28,683 bases of DNA, taken from Treponema sp. Lineage in GTDB: Bacteria; Spirochaetota; Spirochaetia; Treponematales; Treponemataceae. Numbering within the stretch: position 1 is the first letter of the stretch; each line of letters starts with the position of its first letter. The position numbers and the translations under genes are program-made. This document shows, piece by piece, positions 22,225-28,683 of this stretch. The stretch is from positions 1-28,683 of the forward strand of contig JAEDDW010000018.1 in NCBI GenBank assembly GCA_016293645.1. Reading direction: 5' to 3'. The notes beneath the pieces are model-generated. The model was not told where the DNA came from and searched no databases. It saw nothing but the letters and a program-made list of their open reading frames with translations.

Positions 22225-22702
22225 TGGATTTCTTTCCTTCACGGGTATGTTTTGCTGCAACGGCATAGAGAATTCCGTTTGTCAAAGTTGTGTAATCCGT
22301 GCAGCATGAATTGAGATCCTTGATTGCTACGTAGATCTGTTCGAGAGTCGGCCGATAATACTTCGTAAGAATTGAATATGCTGTGAATATTTTTCCGGCG
22401 TTGCAATATCCGCACATATGAATTCCGGCTTGTGAAAAACCTGACATGATGTCCTGATACAGCGGATCTGTTTTAAGATACTCAAGAGTAACAATATTAC
22501 TGTCGCGTATGATTCCCATAGGAATCTTGCAGCTTGGTACAGGATTTCCATCCATTAGGACAAGACAGTTTCCGCATATCCCTTTTTCACATCCGCATTT
22601 TACGCTGTAAAACTGTTCCTTTCTAAGGATATGCATCAGTGAATCAGTAGGTTCCGAAGTAAGAATTATTTTTTTACCATTCAAAGTCAGTGGAATTTTC
22701 AT
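22211..22702 (-). CDS. [2Fe-2S] subunit, xanthine-dehydrogenase/CoxS-like, altered second cluster
   Basis: A 163-residue iron-sulfur subunit. The plant-ferredoxin cluster is complete: Cys38, Cys43, Cys46 and Cys58 in GCEKGICGNC and PSC. In the second cluster the CGYC pair (97, 100) is present, but the usual Gln before it is Met96. The usual LCRCTGY block reads NSCCTDY, so the first Cys of CxC is Ser132 and a Cys stands at 133 beside Cys134. TPG after CGxC is NAG. GGAGG precedes the ATG. It overlaps the large-subunit gene by 29 bases. The first cluster should form; the second may form with shifted ligands or not at all. Confidence 0.8.
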   Translation of the reverse strand: MKIPLTLNGKKIILTSEPTDSLMHILRKEQFYSVKCGCEKGICGNCLVLMDGNPVPSCKIPMGIIRDSNIVTLEYLKTDPLYQDIMSGFSQAGIHMCGYCNAGKIFTAYSILTKYYRPTLEQIYVAIKDLNSCCTDYTTLTNGILYAVAAKHTREGKKSNAKK

Positions 22703-25001
22703 TTTCTTCTGCCTCCTGATTATCGCTTTCTTCGTGCTTATTTGTCTGCATGTCCAGTTTCATGTTCAGTTCACGCAGGATTTTTTTCTGTTCCTTTATT
22801 TTCATAAAAATCGTGTCAGAACTCAATGGAATGGAATTTATCGTACAATTGAGTGCCTGAGTCAGCGCCTGGGTAAATGCTGCTGGAATGACCTGATAAA
22901 CAAGCTCGCCTATTTGAGAAGAGTCATTTTCAGACTGAACGAATGAAATTTTCACCGGTGGATATTCAATTCTGTCATCATCAAATAGGCATTCAAGAAC
23001 TCTTTGGATTCCAAGTTTAATGGTGGATGCGGCTGCCTGCGTACTTAAAATTTTTCCACCATTGACAACAAGATTGATGTTCCTGATGTTTTCACGGTAT
23101 GTGCAGGGATTGATCTCAAGTTCAAGAATAGCGGCGATGTAAGATGTACTGTGGAATGGCTTGCCGGAAAAATTCTCGTGGTTCCATTCATTTTTTTGAA
23201 CTGATGAAATTTTTTTTCGCACTGTATAAGGCAGTTTCTCGTTTCCTTTGCGGCGTTTTATCGTCTGACAGCATTTGCGCAGCAATGATGTCATGATGCT
23301 TATGCTTGAATAAACGTTTTCCGGCAGGGGAGGTTCTTCACCGTTTTTAAAGGCGGAATTGAATTTTACATTGCTCTGAGGTATCTCAAGAATTTCAGAA
23401 ACTGTCGTTGAACAGATTTCCTGGATTGAGTCGGATACGGGAGGACAAAGAATTGTGATGGTGTTGTCTTCTTCCAGAGTAACTTCAAGAGACTGTGCCG
23501 CCTCATAGACCTCGGAACCATAGTACCCAGTACCTTCAAAGGCACATGCAAAACCAATTCCACGCATTGGAGAAGAGAACAAAGACACGTATTCCTTTGG
23601 TCCGCTTTCAGTTTCCCAGTTGTTGGAATCCAGATGATATGATGCATACTTTCTATTGAAATCACTTTTCGATGAAATTGCATCAAGTGCCTCTGATATT
23701 TTTTCAATATTGAACAGGAATGGAAACTGATTTTTTTTGTTTTTGCTTTCTAGAAACGTATTGAAATTAAGTTTCTTGAATTCCAATGGAGTCAATGAGC
23801 ATTTCTCGCAGAGACAGTTCATCTGGTTTTCTACAGCGAAAAAAGCTGCTGAATCAATAAGTTGAATGTCAACTGAAGATGCAGGATTTGCTGAACTCGT
23901 GGCTTCTGATTCTATGAGAATGTTTTCCGGTGCATAAAGCCCGCATGATGCTATGACAAGTCTGTCAATCATTTCCTGAGCAAACGGGTTGGCGTAGCCA
24001 GCGTCAACCTTGATGTTGACTTTCATAGCTATAAGCCTACCCTTAGAGTTTGCTGCGCTCTTGTGAGTGATTGTTATCGGTTGAATCGTGTTCAGGAATT
24101 TGTCCTGTTCCTTTCGTGAGTAAACAAGTTTTATTGGTTTTCCGCATTTTTTTGAAGCCGCTGCAACCTGGCATGATATGATGGAATTATACCAGATGCT
24201 GTTTGTTCCTCTGTTTGTTGAAATCGTTTTTTTCAGGTTGATGTCTTCAGCATCGATTGCCATTGATTCGGAAACGATTTTCCTCAAACTACCAAGCCAT
24301 TGTGTCGGCGTGAGGATTGTCAAAGTTCCGTCTTTCCAGAAACAAAGAGCTCCGTTGGGTTCTCCATAATCTGTAGTTTTAAGTGAATAGGTCCAGTCCT
24401 TCTCAAATACATATTCCGCAGAATCAAAAATCGAATCGATGCCTTTAATTTCACCGTTTTCGTCGGGAATCCAGCAAGGGCCAAATTTCAATGTCCGTTC
24501 AGCAAGTTTATCAGAAAAGAACTCTTCTTTGATTTCCTTTAGAGCTTTGATTTCTCTGTTCTGTTCATTGAGCCTGCGTTTGGAAATTTTCCCCTCTACA
24601 GATTCAACATTTGAGGCCATCATGTCTTCGTCAGGAAGATAGTCTTCGATTGTGTTTGTGTCAACTGTAATTTCTATTTCATCAAGGAGAACCTGAAGTT
24701 TTGATTCATCCGGACCAACAAGTAAAGCCAAAGGTTCCCCTTCGTAGGAAATGTTGCCCTCGCAGAAAATTGGAATTTTACCTCTTGGTGTATCAATCAA
24801 ATTTGAACCGGGAATGTCTCGCGCAGTGACAAGAGTATAACCTTCCGGCAAGTCAGGATGAGAAATGGATTTGATGATTCCTTCCTTCGTTGGACTACGA
24901 ACGGTCAAGGCATACAGCATTCCGTCCATGGTAAGATCACTGAAGAATTCTTTTTGAAAAGAGAATTTGTTGGTTTTCGCTGCAGTGACTTTTTTAGACA
25001 T
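22674..25001 (-). CDS. Large subunit, xanthine-dehydrogenase-like, lacking usual molybdopterin motifs
   Basis: A 775-residue protein aligned by eye to the molybdopterin subunit of xanthine dehydrogenase and aldehyde oxidoreductases. The N-terminal small domain is typical (LYALTVRSP, YEGEPLALLVGPDE, EITVD), and GEPNGALC matches the usual MEPxxA. Three cofactor loops are not: the GGGFGGK region reads ISTNRGTNSIWY (about 260-271), the AFRGFG region reads ASSVDIQLID (about 374-383) and the MGQG region reads PPVSDSIQE (about 520-528). Yet IGELVY keeps a GE with Glu699 where the catalytic Glu sits. An acidic tail of about 60 residues ends the protein. ATG at 25001 follows GGAG; it overlaps the aminotransferase gene by 8 bases. 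Confidence 0.75.
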   Translation of the reverse strand: MSKKVTAAKTNKFSFQKEFFSDLTMDGMLYALTVRSPTKEGIIKSISHPDLPEGYTLVTARDIPGSNLIDTPRGKIPIFCEGNISYEGEPLALLVGPDESKLQVLLDEIEITVDTNTIEDYLPDEDMMASNVESVEGKISKRRLNEQNREIKALKEIKEEFFSDKLAERTLKFGPCWIPDENGEIKGIDSIFDSAEYVFEKDWTYSLKTTDYGEPNGALCFWKDGTLTILTPTQWLGSLRKIVSESMAIDAEDINLKKTISTNRGTNSIWYNSIISCQVAAASKKCGKPIKLVYSRKEQDKFLNTIQPITITHKSAANSKGRLIAMKVNIKVDAGYANPFAQEMIDRLVIASCGLYAPENILIESEATSSANPASSVDIQLIDSAAFFAVENQMNCLCEKCSLTPLEFKKLNFNTFLESKNKKNQFPFLFNIEKISEALDAISSKSDFNRKYASYHLDSNNWETESGPKEYVSLFSSPMRGIGFACAFEGTGYYGSEVYEAAQSLEVTLEEDNTITILCPPVSDSIQEICSTTVSEILEIPQSNVKFNSAFKNGEEPPLPENVYSSISIMTSLLRKCCQTIKRRKGNEKLPYTVRKKISSVQKNEWNHENFSGKPFHSTSYIAAILELEINPCTYRENIRNINLVVNGGKILSTQAAASTIKLGIQRVLECLFDDDRIEYPPVKISFVQSENDSSQIGELVYQVIPAAFTQALTQALNCTINSIPLSSDTIFMKIKEQKKILRELNMKLDMQTNKHEESDNQEAEENENSTDFEW

Positions 25002-26172
25002 GATGCTTTTCTCCAACTTTTAATACGCAATCAATTACGTAATCAGTGATTTCTTCAGTCATGTCCGGCCACAAAGGAATGGAAATTGTTTCCAGATATT
25101 TTTGTTCTGCTTGTGGAAAATTTACTGCGTTGAATTCTGGATACAGGTTGCTCCAGTATGAGAAATGGAAAATTGGAATAAAGTGCATTGAAATTCCAAT
25201 TCCAAGATCCTGAAGTTCTTTTGCGAATGTGTTCCGGTCACAATCAAGTTTTGTCAGGTCCAGCCTCATGAGGTAAAGATGGCAAGAGTCACCTTCGGAA
25301 GTTGGAGGTATTTTAATGAAATCATGTTTTGAAAATTCGGCATTATATTTTTTTACATGGACCTTTCTTTTTTCATCAAATTCATCCGCCTTTTTCAACT
25401 GAACTCTTCCGATTGCTGCAAGTATATCTGGAAGATTGCTTTTGAAGCCGGGAGCAATGATGTCATATTCCCAGCTGGCTTTTGACGAGGTATATCTGTC
25501 CCAAGCGTCACGGTTCATTCCGTGAAGCCTCATCTGGGTCATTCGTTTTGCAAGGTCATCATTGTCGGTTGCAACCATTCCGCCTTCGCCCGTAGTGATG
25601 GTCTTTGTCGCATAGAAACTGAAGACTCCTATGTCACCAATTGTTCCGGCAAACCCCATGGATGTAGGAGATGGGAAAGAATGTGCGCAGTCCTCGATGA
25701 CATAGACTCTGTATTTTTTTGCGATCTCCATGATACGTTTCATGTTGCAGACGTTTCCCGCAATGTGAACCGGAACAATGGCAACAACATTCCGTCCTTT
25801 GTCGCTTTCGAGAATTTTTTCTATGCAGTCCGGATCAATGGAATATGTATCTTTCTCAATGTCAGCAAAATAGACATCAGCATCAAGGTGCCTTGCACTT
25901 GCCGCCGTTGAAACAAAAGTATATGGCGTAGTGATGACAGCTTTTCCTCTGCAGACTCCGCAGGCTTCCATCGCCATGATCATTCCGCTTGTATTGCTGT
26001 TGACTGCCAGTGCGTGTCTGGTTTTTATCTTCCGTGCAAATTCATTCTCAAATTGATGGGCTTCATTTCCTGTTGTAAGCCATCCTGATCTAAGAACTCT
26101 TATTGCTGCATCTTCTTCTTCCTTTCCCAAAGAAGCCTTAAAAAATGGTACTGTCATTTTTGTATCGCTCAT
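24994..26172 (-). CDS. DegT/DnrJ/EryC1 sugar aminotransferase
   Basis: A 392-residue PLP-dependent aminotransferase acting on nucleotide keto-sugars. Features: VPFFKASLGKEEEDAAIRVLRSGWLTTG at the start, TTPYTFVSTA, VIEDCAHSFPS with the PLP-ring Asp161, and FSFYATKTITTGEGGM with the Schiff-base Lys190. Its start codon shares one base with the stop of the dehydratase gene (TAATG). Together the two would make a 4-amino-4,6-dideoxy-sugar nucleotide, in the manner of PglF/PglE or PseB/PseC. No acetyltransferase or glycosyltransferase lies in this window. Sugar identity is not readable. Confidence 0.9.
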   Translation of the reverse strand: MSDTKMTVPFFKASLGKEEEDAAIRVLRSGWLTTGNEAHQFENEFARKIKTRHALAVNSNTSGMIMAMEACGVCRGKAVITTPYTFVSTAASARHLDADVYFADIEKDTYSIDPDCIEKILESDKGRNVVAIVPVHIAGNVCNMKRIMEIAKKYRVYVIEDCAHSFPSPTSMGFAGTIGDIGVFSFYATKTITTGEGGMVATDNDDLAKRMTQMRLHGMNRDAWDRYTSSKASWEYDIIAPGFKSNLPDILAAIGRVQLKKADEFDEKRKVHVKKYNAEFSKHDFIKIPPTSEGDSCHLYLMRLDLTKLDCDRNTFAKELQDLGIGISMHFIPIFHFSYWSNLYPEFNAVNFPQAEQKYLETISIPLWPDMTEEITDYVIDCVLKVGEKHHV

Positions 26173-27704
26173 TATAAAACCACCTTCACAGAAGTTGCCA
26201 TGTCAAACTGAAAACCTGATTTTTCTTTTTCGATATAAAACTCATCAAGGGTAGGGACTGCCTGTCGCAAGATCTGCTTGAGTTCTATGCTGTTGCGATA
26301 AAGTTTTTCCTTGTCTTTTGTGAAATTGCAGATTGGATAAAGTTTTTCAATCAACTCGTCCAGGACAAAAGTTTTTGGCGGAATATTTGTAAGCACGAGA
26401 ATTTTCTTGTATTCGGTTGGCGTCGGTTTTTCCTCATCAAGCCAAAGCGGTTCCTCAAGTCTTTCTCCTCGTCTGACACCAATAAACTGAATCTTTATGT
26501 CTTCATCCGGAGTGAAGCCTGAAAATTTTATTATCTGACGTGCAAGGTCGACTATCTTGATAGGATCGCCCATGTCCAGAAGGTAACTGCAACCGTTTTT
26601 TCCAACACCTCCGGTCTGAAGAACAAGGGAGCATGCTTCCGGAATGGTCATGAAATAGCGTTCCATTTCAGGATCTGTGACAGTAACAGGGCCTCCGTTC
26701 TTTATCTGTTCCATGAAAATCGGAAGAATCGAACCGCGGCTGCCAAGAACATTTCCAAATCGCACGAACATGAACGACTGGTTTTCAGCTGCTTTTTTCG
26801 AGTATGCGTTTACAAGTTTTTCACAAAGCATTTTGCTGACTCCGTAGACGCTTACAGGATCAACTGCCTTGTCGGTGGAAATGAGAACAAATCTTTCAAC
26901 TCCATATTCGAGAGCTGCGTCAAGAAGATTTTTTGTACCAAAAACATTGTTTTCTATCGATGCAACAGAGTTTTCTTCCATCATTGGAACATGCTTATAT
27001 GCGGCGCAATGGAAAATTACATCGGCGTGGGTATGTGAAATGATGTAGCGTACATATTCTCTGTCTTTCATGTCACCAATGATAGGAACTACGGAAGCTT
27101 TCTGTCCCACACCTTCATTCTGAAGAACATGAAGTTCGCGATAGATGTTCACGATGGAGTTTTCACCGTGCCCAAAAAGATAAAGACGTTCCGCACCGCC
27201 AGACAAAAGCTGCCTTGCAAGTTCACTGCCGATTGAACCACCGGCGCCTGTAATGAGAACACGTTTTCCGCGCAGATAAGAAAGACTCTTTGTTAATGGA
27301 ATTACAACGGGGGTTCTTCCAAGAATGTCCAAAGGATTTATGTCTCTTGCCTGAATGAAGTGAGCCTTGCCATCGATAACCTGGCTTATGGAAGGAAGTA
27401 TCTTGATTTTTGTAAATCCGCATTTTTTCAAGGCGGAATAAATTTCTCTGATTCTTTCTGTTCCTGTGCTGGGAATTGCAATCAAGGCCTGATCTACTGA
27501 AGGATCTGGATGAAGTGCATTTGTCATGCTTTCAATTGGCCCAAGGACAGGAATTCCGTCCATCTGTGTTCCTATTAGATTTTTATCATCGTCAAGAAAC
27601 GCTGCTACGGAACCTATTATTCTTTTGGAAAGAATATCTTTTGCGATCATGCGCCCTGCGAAACCCGCACCGATAATATACAGCCTGCTTTCTGAATTGT
27701 TCAT
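26172..27704 (-). CDS. CapD/PglF-like nucleotide-sugar 4,6-dehydratase, no membrane part
   Basis: A 510-residue polysaccharide-biosynthesis dehydratase. The N-terminal 135 residues are a Rossmann-like domain (IIGAGFAGRMIAKDIL). The catalytic extended-SDR part starts at VLITGAGGSIGSELARQL (149-165), with CAAYKHVPMMEEN, ISTDKA (275-280) and YGVSK (287-291). WbpM and PglF usually have Met in place of this Tyr and carry four N-terminal membrane helices; neither holds here, so it is a soluble form with a classical Ser/Thr-Tyr-Lys-like site. GAGGGG precedes the ATG, 20 bases after nrdR. It likely acts on UDP-GlcNAc or a related sugar and feeds the aminotransferase downstream. Confidence 0.88.
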   Translation of the reverse strand: MNNSESRLYIIGAGFAGRMIAKDILSKRIIGSVAAFLDDDKNLIGTQMDGIPVLGPIESMTNALHPDPSVDQALIAIPSTGTERIREIYSALKKCGFTKIKILPSISQVIDGKAHFIQARDINPLDILGRTPVVIPLTKSLSYLRGKRVLITGAGGSIGSELARQLLSGGAERLYLFGHGENSIVNIYRELHVLQNEGVGQKASVVPIIGDMKDREYVRYIISHTHADVIFHCAAYKHVPMMEENSVASIENNVFGTKNLLDAALEYGVERFVLISTDKAVDPVSVYGVSKMLCEKLVNAYSKKAAENQSFMFVRFGNVLGSRGSILPIFMEQIKNGGPVTVTDPEMERYFMTIPEACSLVLQTGGVGKNGCSYLLDMGDPIKIVDLARQIIKFSGFTPDEDIKIQFIGVRRGERLEEPLWLDEEKPTPTEYKKILVLTNIPPKTFVLDELIEKLYPICNFTKDKEKLYRNSIELKQILRQAVPTLDEFYIEKEKSGFQFDMATSVKVVL

Positions 27705-27724
27705 GTTCCCCTCGTGAGTGATGC

Positions 27725-28183
27725 TTAGGAAAGCGAAATCTTTTTTACTTCTTCGATAAACTCGTCAAGATTGTTGAATTTTCTATAGACGCTGGCAAAT
27801 CTGATGTATGCGACTTTGTCAATTGTATTGAGCCTTTTAAGAACAAGTTCTCCCAGAGTTGCTGTGGATATTTCCCGTTCAGCCTTTCCAACGTTGTATG
27901 CTTCATCTTCAATCTCGTTGACGATCTGGTCTTTCAAGTCTGTTGATATCGGTCGTTTTTCAAGAGCACGCTCAATTCCCTTGGCAATTTTTTTTATGTC
28001 AAAAGGCTGTCTTCTGCCGTCTCTCTTGACCACCATGAACGGTTTTTCTTCGATTCTTTCAAAACTGGTGAACCTTTGTCCGCATGATAGACATTCACGT
28101 CTTCGTCTTATGCTTTCTCCGTTTGCAAGTTGCCTGGATTCAAGAACTTTATCATCAAAACTGCCACAATATGGACATCTCAT
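27725..28183 (-). CDS. nrdR: Ribonucleotide reductase repressor NrdR
   Basis: A 152-residue NrdR, the ATP/dATP-sensing repressor of ribonucleotide reductase genes. The zinc ribbon uses Cys3, Cys6, Cys31 and Cys34 (MRCPYCGS and ECLSCGQRF), followed by the ATP-cone domain from about 47 (PFMVVKRDGRRQPFDIKKIAKGIERALEKRP) and the conserved VAYIRFASVYRKF end. AGGA lies 7 nt before the ATG. It is the first gene of the minus-strand run that continues into nucleotide-sugar genes; no ribonucleotide reductase gene lies in the window. Assignment is secure. Confidence 0.97.
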   Translation of the reverse strand: MRCPYCGSFDDKVLESRQLANGESIRRRRECLSCGQRFTSFERIEEKPFMVVKRDGRRQPFDIKKIAKGIERALEKRPISTDLKDQIVNEIEDEAYNVGKAEREISTATLGELVLKRLNTIDKVAYIRFASVYRKFNNLDEFIEEVKKISLS

Positions 28184-28211
28184 ATTATTATCCTAAATTA
28201 ATTTTGTTTCC

Positions 28212-28240
28212 ATAATATCAGTGTTTATTCAATAAAACAA
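28212..28240 (-). promoter_or_regulatory. Promoter of nrdR run
   Basis: On the minus strand TTGTTT (28240-28235), 17-bp spacer, TATTAT (28217-28212). Leader of about 22 nt carrying AGGA. Unlike the leaderless genes of this window it has normal spacing. Confidence 0.6.
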
Positions 28241-28455
28241 GTTGTGAAAATTTCTGGTTTAGTTGATGGCTTTAAGGATAGGGGAGCGACCTTTCCTATT
28301 TTGGTGTGGTCTGGTTTTGCGAGGTTCCCGGACCGTTCCGGTCCGGGCAATCCCTAGGGCACCCCGCTTTCCGGGGTTCCGCTATCCGCTCATTGCCGCC
28401 GCAGCCTGTGCTGCGGCGGCAACGCCTCCGGCGCCCCTCCAATCGGGGCTAGTCT

Positions 28456-28543
28456 CGCCAAGGATCCCTGAGCGCAGTCGAAGGATCCATATCCCAACCT
28501 CATCTTTCAAGAATTGCATCGCAATTCTTGTGGCGAAAGTTAC
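28456..28543 (+). repeat. 88-bp direct repeat, copy 1
   Basis: Runs from CGCCAAGGATCC to GGCGAAAGTTAC. It contains CTGAGCGCAGTCGAA between two GGATCC sites and the CAAGAATTGC hairpin. Outer bases TCGCCA (28455-28460) and TGGCGA (28531-28536) are also inverted. The second copy begins 124 bases later and has the same length. Confidence 0.75.
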
Positions 28544-28579
28544 AAAAGATCACACCTTCCTAATTAAATCAAACGCTTT

Positions 28580-28667
28580 CGCCAAGGATTCCTGAGCGCA
28601 GTCGAAGGGTCCATATCCCAATTAAAGATCCAAGAATTGCCCCTGCAATTCTTGAGGCGAAAGTTAC
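28580..28667 (+). repeat. 88-bp direct repeat, copy 2
   Basis: Same order as copy 1: CGCCAAGGATTC, CTGAGCGCAGTCGAA, GGTCCATATCCCA, hairpin, GGCGAAAGTTAC. Differences lie mainly in the middle (ATTAAAGATC for ACCTCATCTT) and in the hairpin loop (CCCT for ATC), while both stem arms are unchanged, which suggests selection or gene conversion on the stem. Confidence 0.75.
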
Positions 28668-28683
28668 GTGATGGCTGGCATCT

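Larger units (their letters stand above)
28262..28683. repeat. Gene-free hairpin array at right end
   Basis: No gene is supportable. Six tight inverted repeats follow one another: 28327-28347 (9-bp stem CCCGGACCG, 3-nt loop), 28361-28377 (ACCCCG/CGGGGT), 28393-28422 (13-bp perfect stem around CTGT), 28433-28449 (GCCCC/GGGGC), 28508-28530 and 28631-28654 (both CAAGAATTGC/GCAATTCTTG). The first four lie in G+C-rich sequence unlike the rest of the window. It could be a composite intergenic repeat, a structured RNA or a replication/attachment-type locus; the sequence alone does not decide. Confidence 0.55.

Noticed and set aside
25002..25016. TTG start five codons upstream for the large dehydrogenase subunit
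   Set aside because: GGAG, which serves the ATG at 25001, would lie inside the coding sequence; ATG is preferred.
28206..28234. NrdR box in the nrdR promoter
   Set aside because: ACACTGATATTATG resembles half of the expected ACACTATATATAGTGT-type box, but no second half or paired box is present.
28263..28595. 110-codon open frame on the plus strand in the hairpin array
   Set aside because: It runs through perfect inverted and direct repeats, is Arg/Ala/Pro-rich by composition only, has no ribosome binding site or known domain.
28456..28667. CRISPR array from the repeated hairpins
   Set aside because: Only two units, 88 bp long with a 36-bp gap, internal variation and no cas genes.

Overview
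The window looks like a chromosomal segment of a spirochaete of the genus Treponema. The strongest evidence is a tandem pair of FlaA-type periplasmic flagellar sheath proteins (14606-16082) next to a class II fructose-bisphosphate aldolase, an arrangement I recall from T. pallidum. The moderate G+C, relaxed house-keeping gene order and Treponema-like protein style agree. The species cannot be named from sequence alone. No tRNA, rRNA, CRISPR array, insertion sequence or prophage was seen.

Layout. 1-217 is non-coding and palindrome-rich. 218-4025 is a four-gene phospho-signalling cluster: FHA reader, PPP-type phosphatase, membrane Ser/Thr kinase, and a winged-helix regulator with a receiver-like N-terminus. 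It is followed by a structured intergenic element (4040-4184) and a convergent nicotinate phosphoribosyltransferase. Divergent from that gene runs an operon of SDR oxidoreductase, NagZ-like GH3 enzyme and RNA m5C methyltransferase, then a GAF/HD-GYP c-di-GMP phosphodiesterase. On the minus strand lies infC-rpmI-rplT followed by a coiled-coil protein, zapA and a DUF188 protein, linking translation to cell division. Next come a 7-TM protein and fba, both minus. On the plus strand are flaA-flaA, a MATE transporter overlapping a GH26 enzyme, then ruvA-ruvB-queA. The right part is one long minus-strand run: nrdR, a CapD/PglF-like nucleotide-sugar dehydratase, a DegT aminotransferase, and three overlapping genes of a xanthine-dehydrogenase-like complex. 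28262-28683 is non-coding, with six tight hairpins and two 88-bp direct repeats.

What stands out. (1) Five plus-strand genes without Shine-Dalgarno sites (218, 5782, 8701, 18485, 20365) each have a -35/-10 pair with a 17-bp spacer whose -10 ends exactly 6 or 7 nt before the ATG, which predicts leaderless mRNAs. (2) One of these promoters shares a self-complementary -35 hexamer with a divergent promoter, 17 bp from each -10. (3) The xanthine-dehydrogenase-like complex has lost the usual molybdopterin-binding motifs and has a shifted iron-sulfur cysteine, yet keeps the catalytic Glu and intact overlapping reading frames. (4) flaA has a perfect-consensus sigma-70 promoter plus a sigma-28-like one. 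(5) A short TGAGC-x-GTCGAA repeat family and hairpins occupy the gene-free parts.
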